A stretch of 64,000 nucleotides of DNA from Litorimonas sp964435725. GTDB lineage: Bacteria > Pseudomonadota > Alphaproteobacteria > Caulobacterales > Maricaulaceae. The notes beneath the pieces are model-generated. The model worked only from the letters and a program-made list of their open reading frames with translations, was not told where the DNA came from and searched no databases. The translations under genes were made by a program, and so were the position numbers. Below, in pieces: positions 33,901 through 41,861 of the stretch; position 1 is the first letter of the stretch, and every line of letters starts with the position of its first letter. Where the stretch lies: assembly GCA_964435725.1 (NCBI GenBank), contig CAYTAJ010000001.1, positions 30,127 through 94,126 on the forward strand. The letters run 5' to 3'.

Positions 33901-34941
33901 TTACCGCTCACCACGTTGGCGTTGAATTTGGCGCCATTTACGGACATTGGCTTCGTGGCCCCGTAAAGTCTCGGCAAAAGCATGACCACCCGTACCATCC
34001 GCCACAAAGAATAAATTATTGGTTTGCGCCGGATTAAGCGCCGCCGCCAGCGCTTCAGCTCCCGGATTACAGATTGCTGTCTTCGGCAAGCCATCCATTT
34101 GGTAAGTATTCCAATCCGTGACGCGGTTGATTTCACTACGCCTTATACGTCGACCAAGTGGTAAGCCCTTGGTTATCCCATAGATTATCGTGGGATCCGT
34201 TTGTAGGCGCATTCCTTTGCGTAAACGGTTGGTGAAAACCCCTGCAATCTCAAATCGCTCGCCACCAATACCTGTTTCCTTCTCAATGACAGAGGCCAAA
34301 ATTATGGCTTCTTCTTTGGTCTTTATTGGTAGATCAGGCGCACGGTTTTCCCACAATTTATCGAGTAGGTTTTTTTGGGCCGCCTGCATTTTTTCAATGA
34401 GCTCAGACTGTTTCATACCGCGCGGAATCATATAAGTTTCCGGCAAAAGTGAGCCCTCTACCGGGACTGGTGGGTTATCATCGACAAGCTCGGGAATTGT
34501 ATCGAGCAAAGCCATAACTTGCAAAACCGCCAAGCCTTCTGCCACTGTGACGGGATAAAGAATAGCCTGACCAGTCGCGAGATCGTCATAAATTTTTGCC
34601 ATGCTATCACCAGGCGTAAGGTGGAACTCTCCAGCTTTGAAATTACCTTCATTCCCACGCATCTTTGTCACGAGTTTGAACATAAAAGCGCTATTTATAA
34701 GGTTTTCTTGTTCAAGCCGTGCCGCAATAGAGGAAAGACCGCTGCCTTTCGGGACTTCAAAAACAACCGCTTCGCGCGGCTCATCTAATTTAAATCCGCG
34801 CTCATATTGAAAATTAACAAAAGCATAAGCTGCAATAACGACACCCACACATAGCGTTAGGAAACCCAAAATACCGACAAAAGCGAGAGTTCGTTTCGTG
34901 CGCTTAGGCAATTTTTGCTTGTCTTGAGAATCGCGGGCCAT
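33901..34941 (-). CDS. mltG: Endolytic murein transglycosylase MltG
   Basis: MltG cuts nascent glycan strands at the inner membrane and sets glycan chain length. The 346-residue product has a basic cytoplasmic tail, one membrane helix (about 20-40), a LysM-like region and the YceG domain. The catalytic glutamate is in LASVIEKETGIGGER and the motif NRLRKGMRLQTDPTIIYG is intact. It follows fabF by 8 bases and precedes gmk. Confidence 0.95.
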   Translation of the reverse strand: MARDSQDKQKLPKRTKRTLAFVGILGFLTLCVGVVIAAYAFVNFQYERGFKLDEPREAVVFEVPKGSGLSSIAARLEQENLINSAFMFKLVTKMRGNEGNFKAGEFHLTPGDSMAKIYDDLATGQAILYPVTVAEGLAVLQVMALLDTIPELVDDNPPVPVEGSLLPETYMIPRGMKQSELIEKMQAAQKNLLDKLWENRAPDLPIKTKEEAIILASVIEKETGIGGERFEIAGVFTNRLRKGMRLQTDPTIIYGITKGLPLGRRIRRSEINRVTDWNTYQMDGLPKTAICNPGAEALAAALNPAQTNNLFFVADGTGGHAFAETLRGHEANVRKWRQIQRQRGER

Positions 34942-34949
34942 GCCGCCTT

Positions 34950-36260
34950 TTAATCGTTTTCAGGCGCTTGTGCGAAAATAACTGCCGCATTCGTTCCACC
35001 AAAGCCAAAGGAATTGGACATAACAGCCTTAGCTTTAATCGGCTTTGCTTTGTGAGGCACAAGATCTAGAGGCGTTTCTACCGATGGATTGTCCAAATTG
35101 AGAGTTGGCGGCGCCATTTGATCTCGCAAAGCAAGAATAGAGAAAATCGCTTCAACGGCTCCGGCGGCCCCTAGCAAATGCCCTGTCGCGGATTTTGTCG
35201 ATGACATGCAGACATTTTTAGCGTGATTACCCAAGAGTTTTTCAACGGCTTTAATTTCCAATTCATCGCCCATTGGCGTGGATGTGCCATGGGCATTAAC
35301 ATAGCCAATGTCTTCAGGTTTGAGACCTGAGTTTTTAAGCGCGGCTTTCATAGCGCGATGCCCGCCTTCTCCTTCTGGCGCTGGGCTCGTAATATGATAC
35401 GCATCACCGGAAAGGCCATAACCTTTCAGTTCTGCATAAATTTTCGCGCCCCTAGCTTTCGCGTGCTCATATTCTTCGAGGACGACGACTCCGGCCCCTT
35501 CACCCATCAAAAACCCATCACGGTCTTTATCATAAGGGCGAGATGCTTTTTCAGGTGTATCATTAAATCCTGTTGTCATCGCGCGACAGGCTACAAAAGA
35601 CGCTATCCCCAAACGGGTAATTGAACTTTCTCCGCCACCGGCGACCATGACATCAGCATCGCCAAAGGCAATTAAACGACCCGCATCGCCAATGGCATGA
35701 GCGCCTGTGGCACAGGCTGTTACAACTGAGTGGTTAGGGCCTTTCAAACCATGTCGTATTGACACTTGCCCCGATGATAGGTTGATCAACATGGCCGGAA
35801 TGACAAAAGGCGACAGCCGTCTTGGCCCTTTCTCATGCAACAGAACTGAAGCGTTATAGGTAGTCTCTAAGCCACCAATTCCAGACCCCAGCATTACACC
35901 GGTCCGTTCTTGTGCCTCAGGACCTTCTTCGACGGGATTCCACCCTGAATCCTTCAAGGCTTCATCGGCTGCCGCAACTGAATAGAGAATAAAATCATCG
36001 ATGCGTTTGGCGTCACGGGCGCTCATCACATCATCAGGGTTAAACACCCCTTCCATATCAGGGTTACCCCCTCCCCGACCGTCGGCGCGGGGAATAATGG
36101 CAGCGACTTTGCAAGCAATGTCGCTGACATCGAAATGTTCTATTTTTTTTGCTCCGGACTTTCCGTCCAGAATGGTCTTCCATGCGGTTTCAACACCGCA
36201 TCCGACGGGTGTAACAAGACCCAGCCCTGTAACTACGACGCGTCGGATATTTTGAGGCAC
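34950..36260 (-). CDS. fabF: Beta-ketoacyl-ACP synthase II FabF
   Basis: FabF elongates acyl-ACP by condensing it with malonyl-ACP. The 436-residue enzyme has the nucleophile Cys183 in VVTACATGAHAIG, the two active-site histidines in NAHGTSTPMGDELE and KSATGHLLGAAG, and the C-terminal NSFGFGGTNAAVIF. It follows acpP by 12 bases in the usual fab order. Confidence 0.96.
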   Translation of the reverse strand: MPQNIRRVVVTGLGLVTPVGCGVETAWKTILDGKSGAKKIEHFDVSDIACKVAAIIPRADGRGGGNPDMEGVFNPDDVMSARDAKRIDDFILYSVAAADEALKDSGWNPVEEGPEAQERTGVMLGSGIGGLETTYNASVLLHEKGPRRLSPFVIPAMLINLSSGQVSIRHGLKGPNHSVVTACATGAHAIGDAGRLIAFGDADVMVAGGGESSITRLGIASFVACRAMTTGFNDTPEKASRPYDKDRDGFLMGEGAGVVVLEEYEHAKARGAKIYAELKGYGLSGDAYHITSPAPEGEGGHRAMKAALKNSGLKPEDIGYVNAHGTSTPMGDELEIKAVEKLLGNHAKNVCMSSTKSATGHLLGAAGAVEAIFSILALRDQMAPPTLNLDNPSVETPLDLVPHKAKPIKAKAVMSNSFGFGGTNAAVIFAQAPEND

Positions 36261-36272
36261 AATTTAAGTCTA

Positions 36273-36506
36273 TTAGACTTTTTCAGAGATGAATTTAACA
36301 GCGTCACCAACAGTTTGGATGTGTTCTGCTGCGTCATCTGGAATTTCGATATCGAATTCTTCTTCGAATGCCATAACAAGCTCGACATTATCGAGGCTGT
36401 CTGCACCGAGATCATCAATGAAGTGTGCGTTTTCTGTGACTTTGGCTTCTTCAACATCAAGATGCTCAACAACCATTTTTTTCACACGCGCTAATACGTC
36501 TGACAT
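36273..36506 (-). CDS. acpP: Acyl carrier protein AcpP
   Basis: A 77-residue acidic helical carrier. Serine 37 in DDLGADSLDNVELVM receives the 4'-phosphopantetheine arm that carries growing acyl chains. AAGGAAAG lies before the ATG. About 197 bases separate it from fabG, long enough for its own promoter, as expected for a very highly expressed protein. Confidence 0.97.
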   Translation of the reverse strand: MSDVLARVKKMVVEHLDVEEAKVTENAHFIDDLGADSLDNVELVMAFEEEFDIEIPDDAAEHIQTVGDAVKFISEKV

Positions 36507-36703
36507 AGACTTTCCTTTTAGTAGTGCCGAGGTAATCTTCGGCGGTTACGACCTGCAAATAAGGGGGTTTCCCCAAATTACAAGTCTCGGTCCCATATTG
36601 AGATTGCCCCCAATATAATGCTGCGGCGGGGTAACACACCCCAAAACCTGTGACTAGAGGCTTATTTCCTCTGATTTGTGGGTAATTTTATCAGTAATTG
36701 CCC

Positions 36704-37444
36704 CTAAATCATCGCCATCCCACCATTAACATGTAGGGTTTGACCTGTCACGTAATTGGCTTCTTGAGACGCAAGATAGAGCGCAGCTGCCGCTATATCA
36801 TCGCCTGTGCCTAAATCGCCTGCTGGAATTTTTGCCAAAGTCGCTGCGCGTTGCGCCTCATTCAGCTCATCCGTCATAGGGGAGCTAATAAAACCAGGCG
36901 CAATTGTATTGACCGTAATGCCTCGACTCGCCACTTCTTGTGCCAAGGATTTTGAGAAGCCAATCATACCAGCTTTGGAGGCCGCATAATTCGTCTGACC
37001 CGGATTGCCTGTCACACCAACGATAGAGGTGATACCGATAATACGTCCCCAGCGAGATTTCATCATCGGGCGGAGACAGGCTTTAGAGAGGCGGAAATAG
37101 GCTTCGAGATTGACCTTTTGCACCAAGTCCCAATCCTCTTGCTTCATCCGCATCAATAAGCCGTCGCGCGTTATGCCGGCATTGGCAACAAGAATATCAA
37201 CCGAGCCACCGAGGGCCTCTGCAGCTTGCCCAGGCAGTGCATCAACAGCGTCACCATCAGATAGATTACAAGGCGTTACAAAAGCGCGGCCGCCGAGTTC
37301 TGCTTTGAGACCTTCAAGCTTTTCTGCCCTTGTACCTGAGAGCGCGACATGTGCGCCTTGAGCATGAAGCATTTTAGCAATCGAGCCACCGAGCCCCCCT
37401 GTTGCGCCTGTCACAAGGGCGCGCTTTCCAGTTAAATCAAACAT
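36704..37444 (-). CDS. fabG: 3-oxoacyl-ACP reductase FabG
   Basis: FabG reduces 3-oxoacyl-ACP with NADPH. The 246-residue classical SDR has TGATGGLG at 13-20, NNAG-type VANAGITRDGLL at 87-98 and the triad S140, Y153, K157. The start lies 3 bases after the fabD stop. It belongs to the fabD-fabG-acpP-fabF run. Confidence 0.96.
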   Translation of the reverse strand: MFDLTGKRALVTGATGGLGGSIAKMLHAQGAHVALSGTRAEKLEGLKAELGGRAFVTPCNLSDGDAVDALPGQAAEALGGSVDILVANAGITRDGLLMRMKQEDWDLVQKVNLEAYFRLSKACLRPMMKSRWGRIIGITSIVGVTGNPGQTNYAASKAGMIGFSKSLAQEVASRGITVNTIAPGFISSPMTDELNEAQRAATLAKIPAGDLGTGDDIAAAALYLASQEANYVTGQTLHVNGGMAMI

Positions 37445-37447
37445 AAC

Positions 37448-38392
37448 TTATCCTTTTAGTGTCTTGGCGAAAGCTTCAAGTCCATCTGGCGTATTGAGTG
37501 TCATGCCTTCTACGCCTTTAACGATGCGGCGCAACATAACGGTCAGCACTTTGCCGGTTCCGGGCTCCGCGAATGTTTCAACACCATTTGCGGCCATCCA
37601 TTCAACCGACTCACGCCACCGCACGCGACCTGTGACTTGGGACACAAGATCGTCTTTCAATTGATTGCCATCGGTTATCGGACCTGCCGTCACATTATTG
37701 ACAACAGGGACAGTCGGCGCGTTAATCGTCACATCAGCTAGCGCGTCACGCATGACATCCGCGGCAGGTTGCATCATATCGCAGTGAAAAGGCGCAGACA
37801 CATTCAGCATCATTGCTTTTTTAATGCCTAAGTCAGCAGTGGCTTCGATGGCCGCTTCAATCGCGGCTTTTTCTCCAGATAGCACGATTTGTCCGGTCGC
37901 ATTATCATTGGCGATTTGACAAATACCGATCTTCGCCCCCGCTGCTGCTGCGTCTTCCGCTTGTTCAACGCTGGCGCCCAAAAGCGCTGCCATCGCACCG
38001 GCGCCGACAGGTACAGCCGCTTGCATGGCATCACCTCGAATACGCAAAAGACGTGCTGTGTCTGCAAGCGTTAAACTCCCAGCCGCGCAAAGTGCCGAAT
38101 ATTCACCTAACGAATGACCGGCAACGTAGGCCGCATCACTGACATCAACATCAAATTCTTTTTTCAACACGGTCATTGCCGCAATCGAACAGGCCATGAG
38201 GGCCGGTTGTGTATTTGTTGTCAGCGTTAAGTCTTCAATCGGCCCTTCAAACATTAGGTTTGAGAGTTTCTGGTTTAACGCATCGTCCACTTCATTGAAA
38301 ACATGCTGTGCGACCGGGAAAGCCTCGGCAAGCTCTTTACCCATGCCAACAGACTGGCTGCCTTGTCCGGGGAAAATAAATGCAAACGTCAT
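37448..38392 (-). CDS. fabD: Malonyl-CoA:ACP transacylase FabD
   Basis: FabD loads malonyl groups on ACP. The 314-residue protein begins MTFAFIFPGQGSQSVGMG, with Ser94 in VAGHSLGEYSAL and the His loop NVSAPFHCDMMQP. The start is the ATG at 38392; the apparent extension upstream crosses the N run and is not real. It leads the minus-strand fatty-acid cluster. Confidence 0.96.
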   Translation of the reverse strand: MTFAFIFPGQGSQSVGMGKELAEAFPVAQHVFNEVDDALNQKLSNLMFEGPIEDLTLTTNTQPALMACSIAAMTVLKKEFDVDVSDAAYVAGHSLGEYSALCAAGSLTLADTARLLRIRGDAMQAAVPVGAGAMAALLGASVEQAEDAAAAGAKIGICQIANDNATGQIVLSGEKAAIEAAIEATADLGIKKAMMLNVSAPFHCDMMQPAADVMRDALADVTINAPTVPVVNNVTAGPITDGNQLKDDLVSQVTGRVRWRESVEWMAANGVETFAEPGTGKVLTVMLRRIVKGVEGMTLNTPDGLEAFAKTLKG

Positions 38393-38423
38393 AATAACCC
38401 TGTTTTCGCTCTCTATTTGAGTG

Positions 38424-38523
38424 NNNNNNNNNNNNNNNNNNNNNNNNNNNNNNNNNNNNNNNNNNNNNNNNNNNNNNNNNNNNNNNNNNNNNNNNNNNNN
38501 NNNNNNNNNNNNNNNNNNNNNNN
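38424..38523. other. Assembly gap (100 N) with 20-base repeated flank
   Basis: The 20 bases before the N run (38404-38423) recur directly after it (38524-38543). This is best read as overlapping contig ends, with no true gap, in the region upstream of fabD. Confidence 0.75.
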
Positions 38524-38652
38524 TTTCGCTCTCTATTTGAGTGGGCTTTATAGGATGAAACCGCACCCTTGAACCCTAAATCGTTCAATTCAGAGACTAA
38601 ACGGCTTCATTCGTGCCTTTAATGGACGAATGACAGTCAATCTCACCCTTTA

Positions 38653-38667
38653 TTAAATCCCGATTAA
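38653..38667 (+). promoter_or_regulatory. Putative CtrA-binding box
   Basis: TTAA-ATCCCGA-TTAA, followed by C, a full match to the TTAA-N7-TTAAC consensus of the cell-cycle regulator CtrA known in Caulobacter and relatives. It lies 56 bases before the GTG start of the coiled-coil protein, where CtrA boxes often overlap the -35 region. Two GANTC methylation sites follow within 25 bases. The match is seen; binding is inferred. Confidence 0.6.
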
Positions 38668-38723
38668 CTGTATGAATCTAAAAGGTGATTCGGGATGTGT
38701 GCAGTGAAAACTGGGGTTAAAGC

Positions 38724-40241
38724 GTGGCATTTTTTAAACGCAAGCAGTCAAAAGTCGAAAAACCCGACTCAAAAATGACTGTTGAAAAGCGTGATATTGA
38801 AATCGAAAATGCAGTTTATGAAGAGCTTTTACGCTCTGTTGAGAAATCTGAAGCTCGAGACCGCGCCTCTGAAATTCAATCCGAAACCGATACAGATATC
38901 GAAATCCCAACTCAAGAACCCTCTGCGCCTTCGGGCTTAACAGGCTTAGGTATCGGCGGAGATTACGCGTCAAAATTTGAAGCGCCCGAGTTTAAGGCTA
39001 ATCTGTCAGAAAACACAGAAGATGTAGATGTTACGCCGGCCATTCGAAGCAAAGCAATTGAAGACTTTGATGCAACAGTCACAAACCCCTCACCTCATGC
39101 GGGCACAGGTCGTGGTCGCGCTGATATAAGCGCTATGCGCTTAGACGTCGCGCGCATTAGCGCTGACATCTCCAGTGGTGAAGAACTTTATCGTCGTGCG
39201 CAAAGCCGTATTGAAAATCTGACACAATTTGTCGAACGTGCCGAAGTCGACTTCTCCGCCCTTAACCGCTTGGAACCTGAAAACCGTCGCCTCAAGGCCC
39301 GGAATAAAACACTTAGCGCCGAGATTAATGACCAAGGGCGTAAAATCAGCGTTTTGGAAGCGGACCTCGAAGATCATCGCCAACGCTTAGCTGAACGCAC
39401 ACAAATTTCAGAACAAGCGCAAGCCCGTCTCGCCCAAGCCACGAAATCTTTGCAAGAATATGAAAGTGTTCTGAAAAAGACACAAATGCAGGCCGATCAG
39501 AACCGCTTGAGCCTCGAAAGAACCCAAATTTCTCTCGAAGTAGAACGTCGCGAAACGGAAATCTTACGAGAAAAAGTAGCAGATTTATCTGAAACACTTG
39601 ATGCGCGTTCTATAGAGACCACTGAAGCGAAAAAGATGGCTGAATCTTTGCGCGAAGACTGTGGCGAATTCCGCAATCAAGCCAATCGTTTTGAAGCGGA
39701 GAATAGTGAGTTACGGAAAGCCTTAGATGCTGCATTAAAACAAAACAACGCCATGAAGGGCGAAATGATGAGCCTGCATGAGGACATCAGAAACTTCAAA
39801 ACGCAATATGAGTTTAATGTCATTTCGCGCGAAGATCAGATCACAGCATTAGAAAGCCAGATTGCCGAGCTTAACCGTCAAGTAGAAATTAAAGATGAAA
39901 TTGTTCGCAATGCGGCTCGCGACGTGTCTGAGCTTCGCAAACTACGCACGTCACAGGATTTGGAACGCGACCGCCTCGAAAAACTGGTCGACGCGCAAAA
40001 CTATCAACTAGAAGAGGCGCAAAACGCTTTGGTTCAAGCGCGCCAAGATGCGAGCGAATTTGATCGCAGATACCGTGATGTTGCAGCGGCTCTTTCCATG
40101 AATCAACACAGACAAAACAATACAGTGGACAATGCTGACATCGCCGAACTTCCGGATAGCCGTTTTGAAAATGTTTCTGACGAAGATGTCGAACAAGCCG
40201 TTACAGATATGGCCTTTGGTGTTCGCGATAATATCGCTTAA
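38724..40241 (+). CDS. Long coiled-coil protein, possible cytoskeletal or cell-cycle factor
   Basis: A 505-residue protein without membrane segments. Residues 1-130 are basic then disordered (Ser/Thr/Asp/Glu, Pro-rich). About 135-455 form nearly unbroken heptad coiled coil, rich in Glu, Arg, Ala and Gln (ALNRLEPENRRLKARNKTLS, QISLEVERRETEILREKVADL is split around 265-290). A short acidic tail follows. The gross plan (basic head, long rod, short tail) recalls crescentin-like filaments, but I do not recognise a family signature. The GTG at 38724 (VAFFKRKQ) is favoured over an ATG at 38775. Confidence 0.7.
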   Translation: MAFFKRKQSKVEKPDSKMTVEKRDIEIENAVYEELLRSVEKSEARDRASEIQSETDTDIEIPTQEPSAPSGLTGLGIGGDYASKFEAPEFKANLSENTEDVDVTPAIRSKAIEDFDATVTNPSPHAGTGRGRADISAMRLDVARISADISSGEELYRRAQSRIENLTQFVERAEVDFSALNRLEPENRRLKARNKTLSAEINDQGRKISVLEADLEDHRQRLAERTQISEQAQARLAQATKSLQEYESVLKKTQMQADQNRLSLERTQISLEVERRETEILREKVADLSETLDARSIETTEAKKMAESLREDCGEFRNQANRFEAENSELRKALDAALKQNNAMKGEMMSLHEDIRNFKTQYEFNVISREDQITALESQIAELNRQVEIKDEIVRNAARDVSELRKLRTSQDLERDRLEKLVDAQNYQLEEAQNALVQARQDASEFDRRYRDVAAALSMNQHRQNNTVDNADIAELPDSRFENVSDEDVEQAVTDMAFGVRDNIA

Positions 40242-40289
40242 ATTCTCTTGCCTCGCGCCAGACAAGCTTTAACTTGACCCCATAAATGA

Positions 40290-40304
40290 CCTCCAAAAAG
40301 GAGG
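40290..40304 (+). promoter_or_regulatory. Small hairpin holding a Shine-Dalgarno-like sequence before the CPA1 antiporter gene
   Basis: CCTCC-AAAAA-GGAGG, a 5-base perfect stem. The GGAGG is 21 bases before the ATG at 40326, too far to be the usual ribosome site, so its role is unclear. Confidence 0.35.
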
Positions 40305-40325
40305 CTTAAAAACTATGGGACACAT

Positions 40326-41794
40326 ATGTTGAGCTTGTTTGAGATTGCGGCACTGCTGTTGGTGCTGTCCGCTATTTTGTCTTGGGTGAACCGAGCCTAT
40401 ATCAAGCTCCCCCATACAATCGGCCTATTGGTTATGGCACTTTTTGCGTCTTTTGCCCTGTTGGCATCTGAGGCCGCCTTCCCGGCTCTATCTATGACCG
40501 AAACGCTCCAATCCGCGCTGGGCCAAATTGATTTCAACGAAACACTCATGAAAGGCATGCTAGGGTTTCTGCTCTTTGCAGGTGCCTTACATGTTGATTT
40601 TGCCAAATTAAAAAATGCGAAATGGGCCATCGGGAGCATGGCCACGATAGGCGTAACACTCTCAACCTTTATTGTTGGCACCGGGTTTTATTATCTCGCT
40701 AAAGTTTTCGGCGTTGACCTGCCCTATAGTTGGGCCTTGGTCTTTGGTGCTCTCATCAGCCCCACCGACCCCGTTGCTGTTTTATCCATACTCAAAACCG
40801 TCAGCATGCCAAAAAGCTTAGAGACGAAGATTGCGGGGGAAAGCCTNNNNNNNNNNNNNNNNNNNNNNNNNNNNNNNNNNNNNNNNNNNNNNNNNNNNNN
40901 NNNNNNNNNNNNNNNNNNNNNNNNNNNNNNNNNNNNNNNNNNNNNNTCAAAACCGTCAGCATGCCAAAAAGCTTAGAGACGAAGATTGCGGGGGAAAGCC
41001 TATTTAATGATGGTGTTGGTGTTGTGGTCTTCACCATTCTTTTAGCAATTGCCGTTGGAACAGGATCAAATGACGCCGCTCAAACGGCGGCTGATGCAGC
41101 GCACCATAGCGGCACAAGCTTTCTGGATGTTTTTGAGCTATTCATCGTAGACGCGATCGGCGGGGCGATATTGGGCCTCATCGCCGGCTGGGTCGCTTTT
41201 AAAATGATGGCTCGCATTGATGAACATGCCATTGAAGTGCTTATAACCCTCGCTTTGGTTGCCGGTACATATGCTCTGGCGCAGCGGATCAATATATTAG
41301 GACATCACCTCTCTGGACCGATTGCGGTTGTTGTCGCCGGTCTTATGATTGGCAATAAAGGCGCGGCCTTCGCCATGTCAGATCATACCAAAACGGCCCT
41401 GTTTAGTTTTTGGGAAATGGTGGATGAGATTTTAAACTCCGTGCTATTTCTTTTAATCGGATTAGAGATACTGGTCCTGGGCTTAGCCCCAGATTTCGCC
41501 TTCATCACGCTCTTGGCGATACCCCTTGTTCTCTTTGCCAGACTTTCGGCCGTATTTGTACCGATGAAAACACTGGGTGTTTTTAAGGACTTCACAAAGG
41601 GCGCTATTCCCGTCCTGACATGGGGTGGTGTACGCGGGGGTATTTCCGTAGCCTTAGCACTCGCTTTACCCGACAACGAATATAAGCCGCTCATCCTAAC
41701 GGCAACTTATGGCATAGTGATATTCTCTATCATTGTCCAAGGTTTGACGGTGAAACAAGTCGTCCAGCGAAGCGTTGATCCTAAACTTCTATAA
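40326..41794 (+). CDS. CPA1-type Na+/H+ antiporter (NhaP-like), split by an artificial gap
   Basis: If the 55-base copy after the N run is removed with the N, the two halves join in frame into one 437-residue protein. It has about 12 membrane helices, the CPA1 motif ALISPTDPVAVLSIL and the diagnostic AGESLFNDGVGVVVF, whose acidic residue is part of the ion site, plus LTWGGVRGGISVALALALP. These proteins swap cytoplasmic Na+ or K+ for protons. There is no long C-terminal regulatory tail. It is followed after 67 bases by a CPA2 antiporter gene. Confidence 0.88.
40847..40946. other. Assembly gap (100 N) flanked by identical 55-base copies
   Basis: Bases 40792-40846 and 40947-41001 are identical. 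Collapsing the copies and the N restores one open frame (521 + 793 = 1314 bases), so no sequence is missing. Confidence 0.95.
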
Positions 41795-41861
41795 TTCCAA
41801 ATATGCGTGACTTCCGATGTGGCTTGAGGCACTTTAATCTCAGGAGAAAAAGAGAGTCGCC

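Larger units (their letters stand above)
38393..38723. promoter_or_regulatory. Divergent intergenic region between fabD and the coiled-coil gene
   Basis: A 331-base stretch including a 100 N run. Outside the N it holds a TTAA-N7-TTAAC box (38653-38667) and two GANTC sites (38674-38678 and 38687-38691), all on the side of the coiled-coil gene. No other gene or hairpin stands out. Confidence 0.6.

Noticed and set aside
37448..38566. FabD with a 55-residue N-terminal extension
   Set aside because: The extension crosses the N run; the family start is the ATG at 38392.
40792..41001. Biological direct repeats flanking the N runs
   Set aside because: The length is the same (55 bases) at three unrelated genes and frames are restored on collapse, which indicates assembly overlap rather than a mobile element.
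40730..41794. Alternative reading of the antiporter 3' half as a separate protein starting inside another frame
   Set aside because: It runs through the N and a duplicated flank. Collapsing the copies gives a single natural protein.
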